A stretch of 64,000 nt of DNA from Hermatobates lingyangjiaoensis (Eukaryota; Arthropoda; Insecta; Hemiptera; Hermatobatidae). The stretch spans positions 1,387,501 to 1,451,500 of the forward strand of contig JAPFBL010000070.1 in the NCBI GenBank assembly GCA_026182355.1, given 5' to 3'. The translations under genes and the position numbers were made by a program. Numbering within the stretch: position 1 is the first letter of the stretch; every line of letters starts with the position of its first letter. Under the pieces are notes generated by a model that made no database searches, was not told the DNA's origin, and saw nothing but the letters and a program-made list of their open reading frames with translations. Of this stretch, positions 1-10,816 are shown in pieces.

Positions 1-553
1 GATCTCAGGCCGTAGGTAATATGTAAATATTTATTACATTAATATTTATTAGATATTTATCACAACCAATTTCTTTCTGATTTAACGAGGTCAATTATTT
101 CTCTCAAAAGATATTTAACGTCACTACCCATACCGATTTCTCATTGGATATAAATATACCACTTTTTGCACCAAACACCCTTAATTTTTTTCTCTTCCTT
201 GCACTAATAAGTAGATATTTTTTCCCTTAATACTTTAACTGCCAAAAAGCAAAGTTACCCGTTCTGAAAGAACAGTGATCTGGGGTTAAAGATTTGGTAG
301 TTTCCTTGCAATAATGCCAGCAAATAAGGACGTTGACCTTATGTCTAAACACAAGGGAGTTTGAGGCAACTTTCACGTTCCTCCATTTACGTGTCACTTA
401 TTTGCAGTGATGCTTGAAATTCACTTTTGTATCTAATTCCCAGCTCAATCTGAGTGCCTTTGATGAAGAACTTCTTCGAGATGAGATCAACAATAATTTT
501 CTTTCCATCCATTCTGTCCCATCTATTTCTTGTACATTCTTAAATCCATTGTA

Positions 554-895
554 CTGTAAAAAGTTAATGAAATGGTTTCCACATATAAAAATTCCACTGA
601 CTGGGAATAGGATCCTCACCCACGTCCATCCTATTCTCAGTCAGTTGTACCACATACACTCACCCTTAGGTTCGTATTCTCTTCCTTATTTTATTTTATT
701 TTTATTTTGTACTATATTTACTGTATACTATAGATAACTCTCTGGTGTCATTCTATTTTTTAGTTAATGCCTGAGGAAGAACACTTCGTGTTTGAAACGC
801 GTTGTTTATACCATTTAATTTTTATATATGGAGACCATTTCATTAACTTTTTACCCTACAATGAGTAGATACCACATAATAAGAGATTTCACTAC
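554..895. mobile_element. Family C inverted-repeat element, copy 1
   Basis: The left arm at about 554-595 is the reverse complement of 828-868, with few differences. The right arm (731-895) carries the shared family sequence, including a hammerhead motif, the box GGAGACCATTTCATTA and the end CCCTACAATGAG. The same sequence recurs at 54.0-54.3 kb. The left arm here lacks the hammerhead, and the middle (596-730) is unrelated to the other copy. A non-autonomous retroelement related to Penelope-like elements is the likely source (inference). Confidence 0.6.
764..818 (+). ncRNA. Hammerhead ribozyme, family C copy 1
   Basis: The core CTGAGGA (771-777) is followed by one extra A. Helix II pairs GAACAC (779-784) with GTGTTT (788-793) across the loop TTC. 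GAA is at 794-796. Helix III is the self-complementary ACGCGT (797-802), the cleavage-site nucleotide is T803, and helix I starts C770-G804. An outer part of helix I can pair TTAAT (764-768) imperfectly with ATTTAA near 813-818, leaving an internal loop. All conserved core positions are present. Such short helix III hammerheads are thought to work best as dimers. Cleavage activity is not shown by the sequence alone. Confidence 0.7.
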
Positions 896-903
896 GTTAG
901 AAT

Positions 904-1858
904 GTCTGAAATCCATAAATCTTCAAAATACTTGATTCACTACAGCACGGTAGTCTCATACTTTCCAGCTGTTTGCTTAATGAAAGACTTCAGTCATTGT
1001 TGATTACTTCTACAACATGTTGTTTGCAGTTAACTGTCTTACAGTAAAGATACTTTCCCATTCCTGCAACTTAATATTACTCTTTCTCTTTCAATAATCC
1101 TTGAGAATTCTCCCTTCATGAATATCATAGTTTGGTCGCTTCTACCTACACATCCGCAGCTACTCTGAAACTTTGGAATATTTCCTTGACTAAAAATTTT
1201 TTTTGTCACTTCTTGCACCCATTTCTCAATTAGCTTGGATGATTTTACACTAAATACAATGTGCTCAAACCCGAAATTAACAATGCATTTGAGTAATATT
1301 TTTTTACTACATTCAATAAGAAGAATAACGGCTTACGTTGTAAATTTGATCTTGGTAAAGTTGATGAAGGTTTTATTTTTAGTCATCAGTATATTCCTCA
1401 CCGAAGCATACATTAATTAAATACTTTTTATTCATTTTAGCTCATGATTATCATCAGCTGGGTCTTTTCCTGCAAACATTTCGACATTTTTGTCCGTCTA
1501 TTTAATTTACTCATCATGTGTCTTACAGGCTAATTTGGTTCCTTCATATTGATGTCAGAGTCAATAGGGCCAACTCTCTGTCTCTACTCTCACTAAACGG
1601 AGGATATTAAACCTACGAAAGCATTTCATTATAATAGTTATCATCCACTCATAATAAAGAGTCAATTATGAGTTTCTAGTTTCAATTATGATCCCAAGTT
1701 TCTATTCAATGCATATTCATAATATTTGTATCAATCTCCAAGACCCTAGATTACATTTTAAGCAAATATATAAATCAATATTATTTAAAATAATATATGT
1801 TTTTCTTATTTAGACTATATATATATTCAACACTATTTTTCTTTTTTATCAAGGTTTG
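904..1858. other. AT-rich stretch, nothing recognised
   Basis: I see no convincing gene, RNA or named repeat here. Short open frames occur but look like chance. Confidence 0.5.
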
Positions 1859-1859
1859 A

Positions 1860-1990
1860 TCTAGCTTCAATAATACAACAGCTTTAAGCTGACGTTTCAT
1901 CTATATTTGTAGACATCTTCAGGGCTACATCAATACAATATACAAATATAGTCTACAAATATAGACGAAACGTCGGCCTAAAGGTGGTAA
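1860..1990. mobile_element. Family E inverted-repeat element
   Basis: Two copies of a GTCTACAAATATAGAC-type unit face each other: a minus-strand copy at 1888-1925 with a full hammerhead core, and a plus-strand copy at 1951-1979 that lacks the CTGAAGA part. The family is distinct in sequence from A, C and D but has the same plan. Confidence 0.5.
1888..1925 (-). ncRNA. Hammerhead ribozyme, family E
   Basis: On the minus strand the order is GCC (1923-1925), core CTGAAGA (1916-1922), one extra T, and helix II GTCTA/TAGAT (1910-1914 with 1899-1903). GAA follows (1896-1898), then a 2-bp helix III ACGT (1892-1895), C at the cleavage position (1891) and AGC. The first pair of helix I is C.A here. 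In the facing 5'-truncated copy (1951-1979) the same place reads GGC, which would restore GCC/GGC, and helix II is a perfect GTCTA/TAGAC. I read this copy as a recently decayed ribozyme. Confidence 0.55.
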
Positions 1991-3978
1991 TTAAATTCTT
2001 GATGTAGCACAGAAGATGGATGGATGGATAGAAGAAACCACACCTCGATTAAAAAAAGAAAAACAGTGTAAAATATTATATAAATAAAACCACATTAAAA
2101 CAAAAGCAATAATTGATTTATTAGTTATGCGTTAGATAATCCTTTACTAAGGAGTTTGATACTATGTCTACAGAAGAGTTGCATTAAAATAGAACAAAAC
2201 TGCATTGATTGTCTCAAGTTAGGTATATTTATTTATAGCAAAGTTGATTAGTGGTAACTCTAGATATTTTAAAAAATCATGATCACACCTGAAAAATAGA
2301 CTTGGCGTTTTGAACTTTTAATTGAATTATCTGTTTGCAATAGCAAATGTGCCTTCTCATTTTTTTAAAAAAAATAGTTTACTTTAAATCGTTACTACTT
2401 AACAATAAAATCTAATATTTCAGATATTTTATAAATTAAATATAAAAATGATATTTTATGCTTTAAATGAAAAATAACTACCCATATATAGACCTATTTT
2501 GGAGGAATTCTTCCAGTAAATTACATTACATTTATAACAAAACAATTAGAACATGGAATTAAACTTTTAAAGTTAGTAAAATTAGTATTGATCGGAGTTA
2601 GTTTATAAAATATGAAGTAAATGCGTAAATAATAAACAAAAAAACTGATGTGTTGAACGAAATAAAAATAATAAATGAAAACTAAAATGCATTGAAATTC
2701 CCGAAGATGAAGTGGGAGAATTGAAGAGAAAGAGCATTGAATAAAACCTGATCCTTGATAAAGTTTTACCAGATAACTCTTTTCAGTTAAATTTCCTTTA
2801 GTGAATGGAAACTGATTTAGACAGGCTTTAAAACATTTAAGTTTTGTATAAACAAATGGGAAACGTAAAAGAAAATTCCATAGGTTTTTGCTTAATTTAA
2901 CACCAATATCAGAGGTTTTTTTTTTATTTTTTCTACATCTTTAGTATGCTCTGACTTCATACTTTCTTGTATTTTAGGTACAAATTTTATTTGTTTTAGC
3001 TGCATATGAATTAATGATGCAAACAAGTATTTTTTTGAAGTGTATTAACCACTATTATCATTTTTATCTGTCCGCCATACAGAGGCCTGTCCAATCTGCT
3101 CTGTTCTAAAGATAGAAAGGGAAGATATCTTAATACCTAATACTTCCTTTGGGAGCTCGGGGTCTCATACCAACATACCTTTAACTCATACCAGACTTTA
3201 CATAAAGTTTACCTATGTTTATTTTGACAAGGTACATGACATGTACCTATGTTCATGACAATGTACAGGCTCAATTAGTTGTAACTTGAAAAACACTATA
3301 CCATATTAAATTACTCCGTTTTATCAGAAAAGTTCTTTTATACGGAGATTTCTCTTTTTTTTTTTGTTTTACTATGAGTAAACTCCATACAGTATTTTAT
3401 CCCAAAATGAATTAGTTTCCACATAGTAATATCACACTTCTACTACCCATATAGGCATAAATTATATATATATATTTTTTAATGATATGCGGAGAAATCG
3501 GAAGTACTTAGTTCTTTTAAGAGTAGGTTGGCTAAACTGGAGGTCGAAGCTTTAAGACCAGAGAAGGTGGACGCGAAGTTAATCATTTTTTAATTCTAAA
3601 AATGGAATAGAGACAGTGAGAGGATAGTGGATATCAGCTGCCTTGAGGCCGGGAAACCCCTCTTGGAGATTAAGCTCTTGTAAGGGAAGAAATTGTCAAG
3701 ATTTGACAGGAAAAATGTAAGAGTCCATAGTAAATGGTGATAGTAGAAAGTAACAATAACAAGGTCGGGAATAGTTTTATGAAGAAGGTACAAAATTTAT
3801 GGATTTCTGGGAGGTAAGTGGTGATAAGATAGGTTGATCCAAATGAGGAGGAGCAGGAGACCTATCTAGGAAGGATTTACAGTCGGCATTTGATAGTTTG
3901 ATTTGAGCCTGGAAAACTGATGAAGTCCTCATTTATTTTAATACTATTCTACAGGATGGTCAATTTAAATTTCTATTA
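1991..3978. other. AT-rich stretch, nothing recognised
   Basis: No supported gene. Between 3500 and 3950 the base composition is a little less AT-rich and purine-rich on the plus strand, but no reading frame or known repeat could be recognised. Confidence 0.5.
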
Positions 3979-3979
3979 T

Positions 3980-4215
3980 ATATATAAAATAAATTCAAAA
4001 CGAAGGAAACACACAGAAAGACACAGACATAACTCACATCGATATTTCGACCATCGTCGTCATCAGGAGGTGTGAAGAGCAAAGAGTCCCGCAAAAAGGC
4101 AGGGCGGTCGATGGTCGAAACATTGATGTGAGTTATGTCTGTGTCTTTCTGTGTGTTTCCTTCGTTTTGAATTTATTTTACTTAAATAAGTCCGCTGGAC
4201 CGTTTCTTTTAATTG

Positions 4216-4216
<1 letters not shown>
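3980..4216. mobile_element. Family B inverted-repeat element, copy 1
   Basis: The stretch from about 3985 (AATAAATTCAAAACGAAGG) to about 4046 reappears inverted at about 4117-4178, so this is a foldback structure about 190 bp long. The centre holds TGTGAAGAG, GTCCCGC and GGCAGGGCGG. The right end continues into a tail (GTCCGCTGGACCGTTTC) that follows two other B copies too, then a (TA)n tract. It matches sequence at 14.03-14.22, 46.74-46.92 and 62.57-62.75 kb. Confidence 0.65.
4033..4069 (-). other. Hammerhead-like motif lacking the cleavage nucleotide (family B)
   Basis: On the minus strand: CTC, core CTGATGA (4060-4066), extra C, helix II GAC/GTC with loop GATG, GAA, helix III ATA/TGT, then GAG. 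CTC and GAG would form helix I, but no nucleotide lies between the last base of helix III and GAG, so position 17, where a hammerhead is cut, is absent. I call it hammerhead-like rather than a ribozyme. Confidence 0.35.

Positions 4217-4266
<50 letters not shown>
4217..4266. repeat. (TA)n microsatellite
   Basis: About 25 TA units lie between the family B element on the left and the family A palindrome on the right. Confidence 0.95.
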
Positions 4267-4271
<5 letters not shown>

Positions 4272-4282
4272 TATATAAATAA

Positions 4283-4400
4283 AAAGATTTCACATAAACA
4301 CGTGAAATAACAATCAATGATCAAACCACAATAAGAAATGGGAAAACAAGACTTAGTCTTGTTTTCCCATTTCTTATTGTGGTTTGATGATATATTAATT
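4283..4400. mobile_element. Family A element collapsed to a perfect palindrome
   Basis: The outer family A sequence (TTTCACATAAACACGTG and AATAACAATCAATGATC) is followed by perfect 34-bp inverted arms, 4320-4353 and 4355-4388, with one base between them. Compared with the copy at 7.3 kb, the whole hammerhead core has been lost from the centre, leaving only the AAGACT/AGTCTT ends. Confidence 0.75.
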
Positions 4401-6238
4401 ATATATTTAGTTTGCTCTCTAAGGACTATGTGTTACTATTTTGTTTAGCTGTTTAGTATGAATGCTTTCTTTCGGAAGAACAATTACTTTTTGTCTTGCT
4501 GGATAGTTAATGTATGGTCATATTTAGAATATCAATTACTGGGCAGGCTAAGAGTTTTTGTATGTGATTAATGATTCCCAGCTTTTACTAACAAAAAGTG
4601 TCTCTTAGTGATATTCATATGTTTACCTTTTTATATTTTCCTTTTTACAATTTGCTTGAAGTTTGTTCAGCAATTTGTAATTTAATTAATAAGATAAAAT
4701 ATACCTTAAAAACACAATAACGTCTAATGAAAACTTCAGTAAAATATCGTCTCATGTTAACTCGCAATATTTTAAGGTATAAAAGTATTATTTTTGCTGA
4801 TTTAAGGAAAGGAGTGGCTATTAGTTTAATCATTTTGTTAAAGCCATTAGAAGAGTAAAAGGATAAGAATAATGTTAATGGCGTGTTAACTTGGAAAGAA
4901 GGTCTAAAATCACAACAGGGGACCAGGAAAGAGTTATTAGTACAATAAATTAGTTTGCTAATTAGGTGAGTTTTGGTTGGGAAGTTTTATGGTTTGCCTA
5001 GTAGACTTTGCAGGGGAAACTGTTTGTAATTCAAGAACCGGAAAATAATTACTACCTGCTATGACTTGTAGGTTTTTTAAAAGTATGAATGCTGCATTTT
5101 TTTTCTTTGTCATTGTGGCTGTGTAACAAAGAACTATTTACATTATAATTGTGCTGATTCAGAGGGAAATTATTATAATTTTATAATGAAAAAAAAATTA
5201 TGCCTATAGTTTACTTAAAAGACTATACTTAAAATCCACAATAGCAAATAATTTTCATAACCTCCATGAAGTTTATCTCAATGTATAGAAACTGAAAACT
5301 TATACAAAATAAACTTTTAATGAAGCCATGAATGAAAATGTCAGGACTTAATTAAACATTTTAAACATATAAAAATATACTTGGGTATAAAAAAAATGGA
5401 TTATTTAGTTGTTATTGAAATAGTTGATGCCTCTAAATATTTAAATTTATAATCTTCTGAAGAATAGTGTTCTTGTTTGTCTTTGTGGAATAATTCTTTT
5501 TATTGATCATCTGCACTTTTAGTTTTCTTTTCAACACTTTCTGTTAAAAACACATTGTTAGAAGTAGTCTTTACACACAAAAGTCTTCTTATGAAAACAT
5601 CGGGTAGTTTTTTTCAACCCGAAAAAAAGTTTGTTGGAAATGAGTTGTTTTTATAATAGAGCTTCAGGTGTTTATAATTTATTGAATGCTGTACAGACAC
5701 CTCATATTGACTAATTGCACATTGTTTATATATATATTAATTTAAACCCTTTTATTTGTTGGAGAAATAATTTTAGGTTGTTTATTCGGATTTTGCTTAT
5801 TCAAGTTTAGCTAGATATCCAGGAAACAATTTATTCAGACCCTAATATTAGAACCGCCCACAAAGTTAATATCCAATTATTATCAAGTCTTCAAAAATAT
5901 TATTTTATACTGGTTTGACAGCTTAATTCAAAACATTTTTCCTAATTTATATATAGGAAAATATTTAGTATAATTTGTTTGTGTATATTATTAAATTAAT
6001 ATTAAGTATTACTCAAGAAAATTTATGTAATTTTTGAATATATGTCAAAAGAAAATACGAAAAATGTCAAAGTCTATTCGTATTACTTATAAGTATATAT
6101 CCGTTTCTATCAAAATAATAAATTGTAATTAAAGCCATACAAATTAACTGTGTAAGATTCACATGGTAAGTTGCATATCTAAAGAGTTATGAATAATAGA
6201 TATGACTTTAATTTCATTATGTATAATAAGCTTAACTC
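4401..6238. other. AT-rich stretch, nothing recognised
   Basis: No supported gene, RNA or known repeat was seen. Confidence 0.5.
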
Positions 6239-6269
6239 ACACACACACACACACACTCACACACACACA
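6239..6269. repeat. (CA)n microsatellite
   Basis: A short CA run with one CT interruption, directly left of the mariner insertion. Confidence 0.9.
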
Positions 6270-6271
6270 TA

Positions 6272-7216
6272 CGAGGTGTGTAAATAAAGTAGTGAGACTG
6301 ATTTTTTTTAAATTTTCTATTCAAATATAATTACAATGTGATATTGTCACCTTCAAAATAGTTCCCTTCGGAAGCCACACAGCGCTGGAGACGGTCCTTC
6401 CAATCATTGTAGCATTGCTGGAACTCGGATTCTGGAATGGCCTTCAGCTGGTCGGTTACAGCAGTTTGTATGTTTTGTAGTGTCCCGAAATGAGTTCCCT
6501 TGAGGTGATTTTTCAATCTCGGGAAGAGAAAAAAGTCACAAGGACTCAAGTCTGGTGAATAAGGAGGCTGAGGAGCAACAGGAATGTTTTTACTGGCCAA
6601 AAACTCGTTTATTGAGATGGCAGTGTGACAGGGCGCGTTGTCGTGATGCAACACCCACTTGTCTTTGATGTTTGGCCGCACACGAAGGACTCTTTTTCGA
6701 AGTCAAAATGTGATGAACGGAGGTGTGATTCAAATTCAACTGTTCCCCGATCATTTTGACTGTCAAGCGTCGATCTGAACGCACAAGGTTCCGTACTCTG
6801 TTGACATTTTCATCGGTGTTTGCACTTGAAGGCCTTCCGCTTCGTGGTTCATCTTCAATCGACTCTCTTCCTTCTGAAAATTCCTTAAACCACCGAAAAA
6901 CCTGTGCCCTTGATAAAATACGTTCTCCATAGGCCTCCTGAAGTTTTTCAAAAGTTTCGGTTGCATTATGTCCAAGTCTGAAGCAAAATTTGATTGCACA
7001 CCGCTGCTCAACTTTGAGGTCACTCATTTTTAAAACGCTTAAGAAAAAACCATTTCACGAAAACCAACGCTACGGACAGACAAATGACTGTGGCAAGTTC
7101 AGATTCATACTGGAGGCGCATCACACGTGCACCTGACGCTACTCAAGGCCACGCGTCTCCAGCGTTTCCAGATCGAAAGCGACGTTGCCAGTCTCACTAC
7201 TTTATTTACACACCTC

Positions 7217-7217
<1 letters not shown>
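6272..7217 (-). mobile_element. Mariner (Tc1/mariner) element, internally deleted
   Basis: The 946-bp element is bordered by TA on both sides (6270-6271 and 7218-7219). Its 29-bp terminal inverted repeats (6272-6300 and 7189-7217) are perfect and begin CGAGGTGTGTAAATAAAG. The transposase lies on the minus strand and has lost its middle. Full-length relatives are about 1.3 kb, so roughly 350 bp are missing. Intact ends mean it could still be mobilised by a transposase made elsewhere (inference). It sits between a (CA)n run and a (TA)n tract. Confidence 0.93.
6331..7027 (-). pseudogene. Mariner transposase, internal deletion and frameshift
   Basis: The start is ATG at 7025-7027 (MSDLKVEQR). 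The first ~109 residues hold the paired helix-turn-helix DNA-binding region of mariner transposases, including FRWFKEF and the linker GRPS. After HHILTS the frame breaks and joins the C-terminal catalytic part, which runs to 6331 in another frame. That part shows HHDNAPCHT and YSPDLSPCDFF, giving the second and third catalytic aspartates separated by 34 residues, the D34D spacing of mariner. The segment holding the first aspartate is deleted. About 225 residues remain of the usual ~345, so the protein cannot be an active transposase. No other break was noticed in the parts that remain. Confidence 0.92.

Positions 7218-7256
<39 letters not shown>
7218..7256. repeat. (TA)n microsatellite
   Basis: TA run between the mariner right end and the next family A element. 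The mariner target TA is its first unit. Confidence 0.93.
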
Positions 7257-7257
<1 letters not shown>

Positions 7258-7484
7258 AGATTTCACATATATTTGTAAAATAACAATCAATGATCAAACC
7301 ACAATAAGAAAATGGGATACAAGACTAAGATCTTTCAACCGTAACAAGCTTCGTCAACTGCTGGGTTTTTGACTCGGACGAAGACCGCTTGTTACGGTTG
7401 AAAGATCTTAGTCTTGTTGTCCCATTTTCTTTTTGTGGTTTGATCATTGATTGTTATTTCACGTGTTTATGTGAAATCTTTTAT
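7256..7484. mobile_element. Family A inverted-repeat element, copy 2
   Basis: The long arms 7257-7349 and 7387-7481 are reverse complements with small differences. They run from AAGATTTCACATA through ATCAATGATCAAACCACAA to the hammerhead region. The centre (7350-7386) holds CTGCTGGGTTTTTGACT. The right arm keeps most of a hammerhead; the left arm has lost several bases of helix II. Confidence 0.75.
7371..7413 (+). ncRNA. Hammerhead ribozyme, family A, core mutated
   Basis: Helix I GACT (7371-7374) pairs perfectly with AGTC (7410-7413). The core reads CGGACGA (7375-7381), so the normally invariant U at position 4 is G. An extra A follows, then helix II GACCG/CGGTT with loop CTTGTTA, GAA, helix III AGATCT (7403-7408) and T at the cleavage site (7409). 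It is probably inactive because of the core change. Confidence 0.6.
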
Positions 7485-7954
7485 ATATATTTATATGTGT
7501 GTATTTTGCGAGCAGACCTTCATTCATACAGGTTTCATTAAATGGCTTCTTATTCTTAGTCTAGTCCGGTTTTTTCATAGCTTTTCTAATTTTCTAATAT
7601 AATTTTTCAATCTTTTAGGTAAAATGTACACCAATTCACCGAATGTTTTATTATTTATGTTACTTACACTCATTCCACTGAACTGAACACTGAATACTTT
7701 GTATATTAAGTATTTTGTTAATATGCGTATTGAATTCAATGAATTATTGGTCTATACTGTAGGCACTACTGCTGAGAAAAGGCAATTATTCAATTTCACC
7801 TTGGACACAACATGCGTATTGTCAACAGTAATTTTATTAAAATGAATTGCACAAAAAATAATGTCATATTAGATGTACTTTTTTTAAATTATGATAACTG
7901 TCTACAATTAAATGACGTAATATGTTTGATTATTCAAAAAATTGTGGAACTATT
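7485..7954. other. AT-rich stretch, nothing recognised
   Basis: No supported feature seen. Confidence 0.45.
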
Positions 7955-8272
7955 AGTTAGTCCAGTGGCAACGTTCTAGTCTCTAGACTGGTTATTGCAG
8001 AGTTTAATACCCACTCTGGCCCTCGATTTAGTTACGCGGGAGGTGAATATATCTGTGCACGTTAAGTTGTCAGTTATATGACAACTGCATAATGTCAGAT
8101 ACTGGAAAAAAATCCTTACTCTAAATACACATGAATTTGGTAAAATTTAGGCTCCCAACTTAGGTGTAGTATTCTTAGGCTCCCAATATTCATGGTGTAG
8201 TATCACAAACAGTCAATGTTCGGCCTGTGTGTGTTCCCTTGTGGAAACCGCAACTGCACCCTAACTTAATCT
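7955..8272 (+). mobile_element. tRNA-derived SINE, copy 1 (diverged)
   Basis: The tRNA-like head is eroded (TCCAGTGGCAACG, then TTTAATACCCACTCTGGCC). It is followed by the body CCCTCGATTTAG...GCGGGAGGTGAATA and the 3' part GGCCTGTGTGTGTTCCC with an ACCCTAACTTAA end. The same body occurs at 9285-9606 and 46431-46735. The body has suffered a partial internal duplication of TTAGGCTCCCAA. Confidence 0.7.
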
Positions 8273-8396
8273 TGTCCTTGATATCTGTTCTATATGGTAC
8301 AAACATGTCTTTTTTTATACTAATTGAGCAAATTATATAGTGCTTATTCTTCTGTTTAATATCCATTATATAAGTTAACGCTTATATTTTGATGGT
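8273..8396. other. Unassigned AT-rich spacer
   Basis: Nothing recognised. Confidence 0.4.
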
Positions 8397-8602
8397 TCAG
8401 TCTGTTTATGAAACTGGAGCTAGACCATGTCGAAATAGTAAGTAGTATCGATTCCATACAAGCAAACTTTTTAATACTTTTTTTTTTTAAACATGCAGAT
8501 GTAGAACGAACTGTTTAGTTTCTATACATGTTGTAGCCTTGAGAAAGATGTTATGCATCGGAACTTTAATAAAAAAGAGTTTTTCATAAACAGATTAAAC
8601 TC
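8397..8602. repeat. Possible inverted-repeat element with hammerhead-like core remnant
   Basis: CTGTTTATGAAACT near 8402 is nearly inverted as TTCATAAACAG near 8583. Inside lies CCTTGAGAAAGATG...CATCGGAAC (about 8538-8566), which recalls a decayed hammerhead with a GATG/CATC helix II. The core is broken, so this is only suggestive. Confidence 0.25.
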
Positions 8603-9268
8603 TCATGAAAAAACCTTGCTAAGCTGAAAATGGAAACAGCCATATTCTCAATGTGGTTTTGTTGAGTGCAGACCACTCTTGATTCTTTTAGTATATTATT
8701 TTTATTAAATATATTATTTTTCTTTTGCCTCGTTCTCTTTGTATATAGTTCTGCTTGTTTTACAGCTTCAGTAGGTTGGCACTATTACACTGAAAGCTTT
8801 TCCCTGTCTATTCATCTCTCTTTTGATTCAATTAGCATCCATTTTCAGTAATTTGTGCTCTTTAACTGCTCCATGCAATTAGAAGATTACTCTATAGTTG
8901 ATAATTCTAGTAAATCTATCCTGCTCGACTTGTGTATCAAATATTGTGCTAATAGTGCTGCAATTTGTAGGGATGATAATCATGACTATATAAGACTTCC
9001 CCTCTGCTTTCAAGTAATAAATACTGCTTCGTTCAGTTATACAGTAACCGCGCCACCCCAACTGTGACAGATATCATTAAGCCTTCTTAAAGAATGTTCT
9101 TTTACAGTTTGACAAAATTCTCCCCCATTATAAAATAAATATTTTTGCTTCATCGAGTTCTTTAAATTTTAATAAAAATAATACGTTATTTTGTTTATTC
9201 TATTGCTGCTTTTTCAATTTAATAATCTGATATAAATGATGTTTTATGTATTTAAGTCAACAAATGAT
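8603..9268. other. AT-rich stretch, nothing recognised
   Basis: No supported gene. Short open frames of 60-70 codons overlap on both strands and have no recognisable domain. Confidence 0.45.
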
Positions 9269-9284
9269 GAAGCCATGGATGTTG

Positions 9285-9606
9285 TTAGGTTAGGTTGCAG
9301 TGGCAGTCCCACAAGGGAACACACGTAGGCCAAGCATTGGCCCTTTGTGATACCACACAATGAAGATTGATTCTACAGTGGGAGTCCTAAATTTTGCCTA
9401 ACTCAAGTGTATTTAGAGTAGGGATCTTTATCGAGTACCTGACATCGTACAGGCTCGGGACCGACGGTATAACGTCCTTCTCCGAGGGACGACGTGCTCA
9501 GATTTATTCACCTCCCGCGTGAATAAATCGAGGGCCAGGTGAGGATTGAACCCCGGTCCTACCAGTTCAGGGGTGAGCACGTAACCACTGAGCTAGCCTG
9601 GCCCCC
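9285..9606 (-). mobile_element. tRNA-derived SINE, copy 2, with 16-bp target duplication
   Basis: A perfect 16-bp repeat (GAAGCCATGGATGTTG) flanks the element at 9269-9284 and 9607-9622, as expected for target-primed reverse transcription. On the minus strand it starts with a tRNA-like head holding an A box (TAGCTCAGTGG) and a B box close to consensus (GGTTCAATCC). The body has the GCGGGAGGTGAATAAAT segment, and the end reads GCCACTGCAACCTAACCTAA. Full length is about 320 bp. The 3' end resembles the end of the LINE at 34.4 kb. Confidence 0.92.
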
Positions 9607-9622
9607 GAAGCCATGGATGTTG

Positions 9623-10816
9623 CACACCAGTGCAACTTGGAATAAGAGTTAATGTCAGTTTATACTAGATCATTCAAATAAATATTAAAGAAAACAGTGC
9701 TTAATATATGACTTTACAAATAGCATCATTAAAAAGAAAGAAAAATGAACAATACATTCTCTCAATATAAGTAAGGTAAAATTACTTACTCCAGATGTAA
9801 AATCTATTTCTGTTATGGAATAAACCTAACCAGTTTTTATCTAGAAATAACCTTAGTCCCATTTTTGGAATGTTATTGTTGTTTAGACGATGTTTTTTAT
9901 TGCATGTATTTACTTTTATATTCTTTTTGCTACTCTCTACAACAAGGGAATTACTAAAACATAAGCATAATTTCAGAAAATGAGCTCCTCTCATGTGTAC
10001 ACATATAATAGCTAATGTTCATTTTATACTTCAAACTTGTTTTTAAAATTTCATGAGTCTATTCTAAACCACCAAAAAAAAAAAAAAAAAACTATCGCGG
10101 GTAATATTGTAAAGAATGAATTTATTAAACAACGATTTGTCATCAAATTTTCTCTAATATTATTTTTTTTACTAAACCACTAATTAAATTTTTATAAAAC
10201 CACTAAGGGTCCGATATCAATCGTACAGGCAGACACTACAACGTACTGTATTTGCTCCAGTTTGGTGAAAGAAATAATTGATGTTTTAAAACTCTATCTT
10301 ATATAAATATTATTTTGTAAGAGTCTTCATTAATGTTTTCATTAATTTCTCTCCACTTCTGCAATGCAGGCAAACAAATGCTTTTAAGAATACAGATAAA
10401 ATGTTTCAGTATATATTAGCCATTTTATCTCTACTTATTTTGAGTATTTATTTTTTTTATATACATACTTATTGAGTCTCATTACTTATCATACATGTTT
10501 GGTATAAGTGACTTTCACTGGATCATTATATTTATTAGACATTAAACATTTTCCAATTTCGATTACTTCTTTACTCTTTTCTTGTTCATAATAAGATCAA
10601 ATTTGAAGGAATTCAATTAATGCTCTTTTAGTAAAATTATGTTTTCAGGAATTGCTACTAATTTTTAATAAATTACTATATTGATTTGTAACCCAGAAAT
10701 TCAATAGTAGTTTGTTAGTATTCAAATAAAAAAAAACCTGCTTCTAAAATTTTACTCTTGTATTTTGTGAATATGCTGCATATTTTGCTCAAAATGGCTC
10801 AATAGATCTGTTGATA
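9623..10816. other. AT-rich stretch, nothing recognised
   Basis: No supported gene. A 20-base A run lies near 10073-10091. Confidence 0.45.

Noticed and set aside
414..737. 107-codon plus-strand frame
   Set aside because: It overlaps a similar frame on the other strand, runs into the family C element and has no recognisable domain.
7084..7372. Open frames running through the (TA)n tract
   Set aside because: They are created by TA repeats (Tyr-Ile runs) plus transposon ends.
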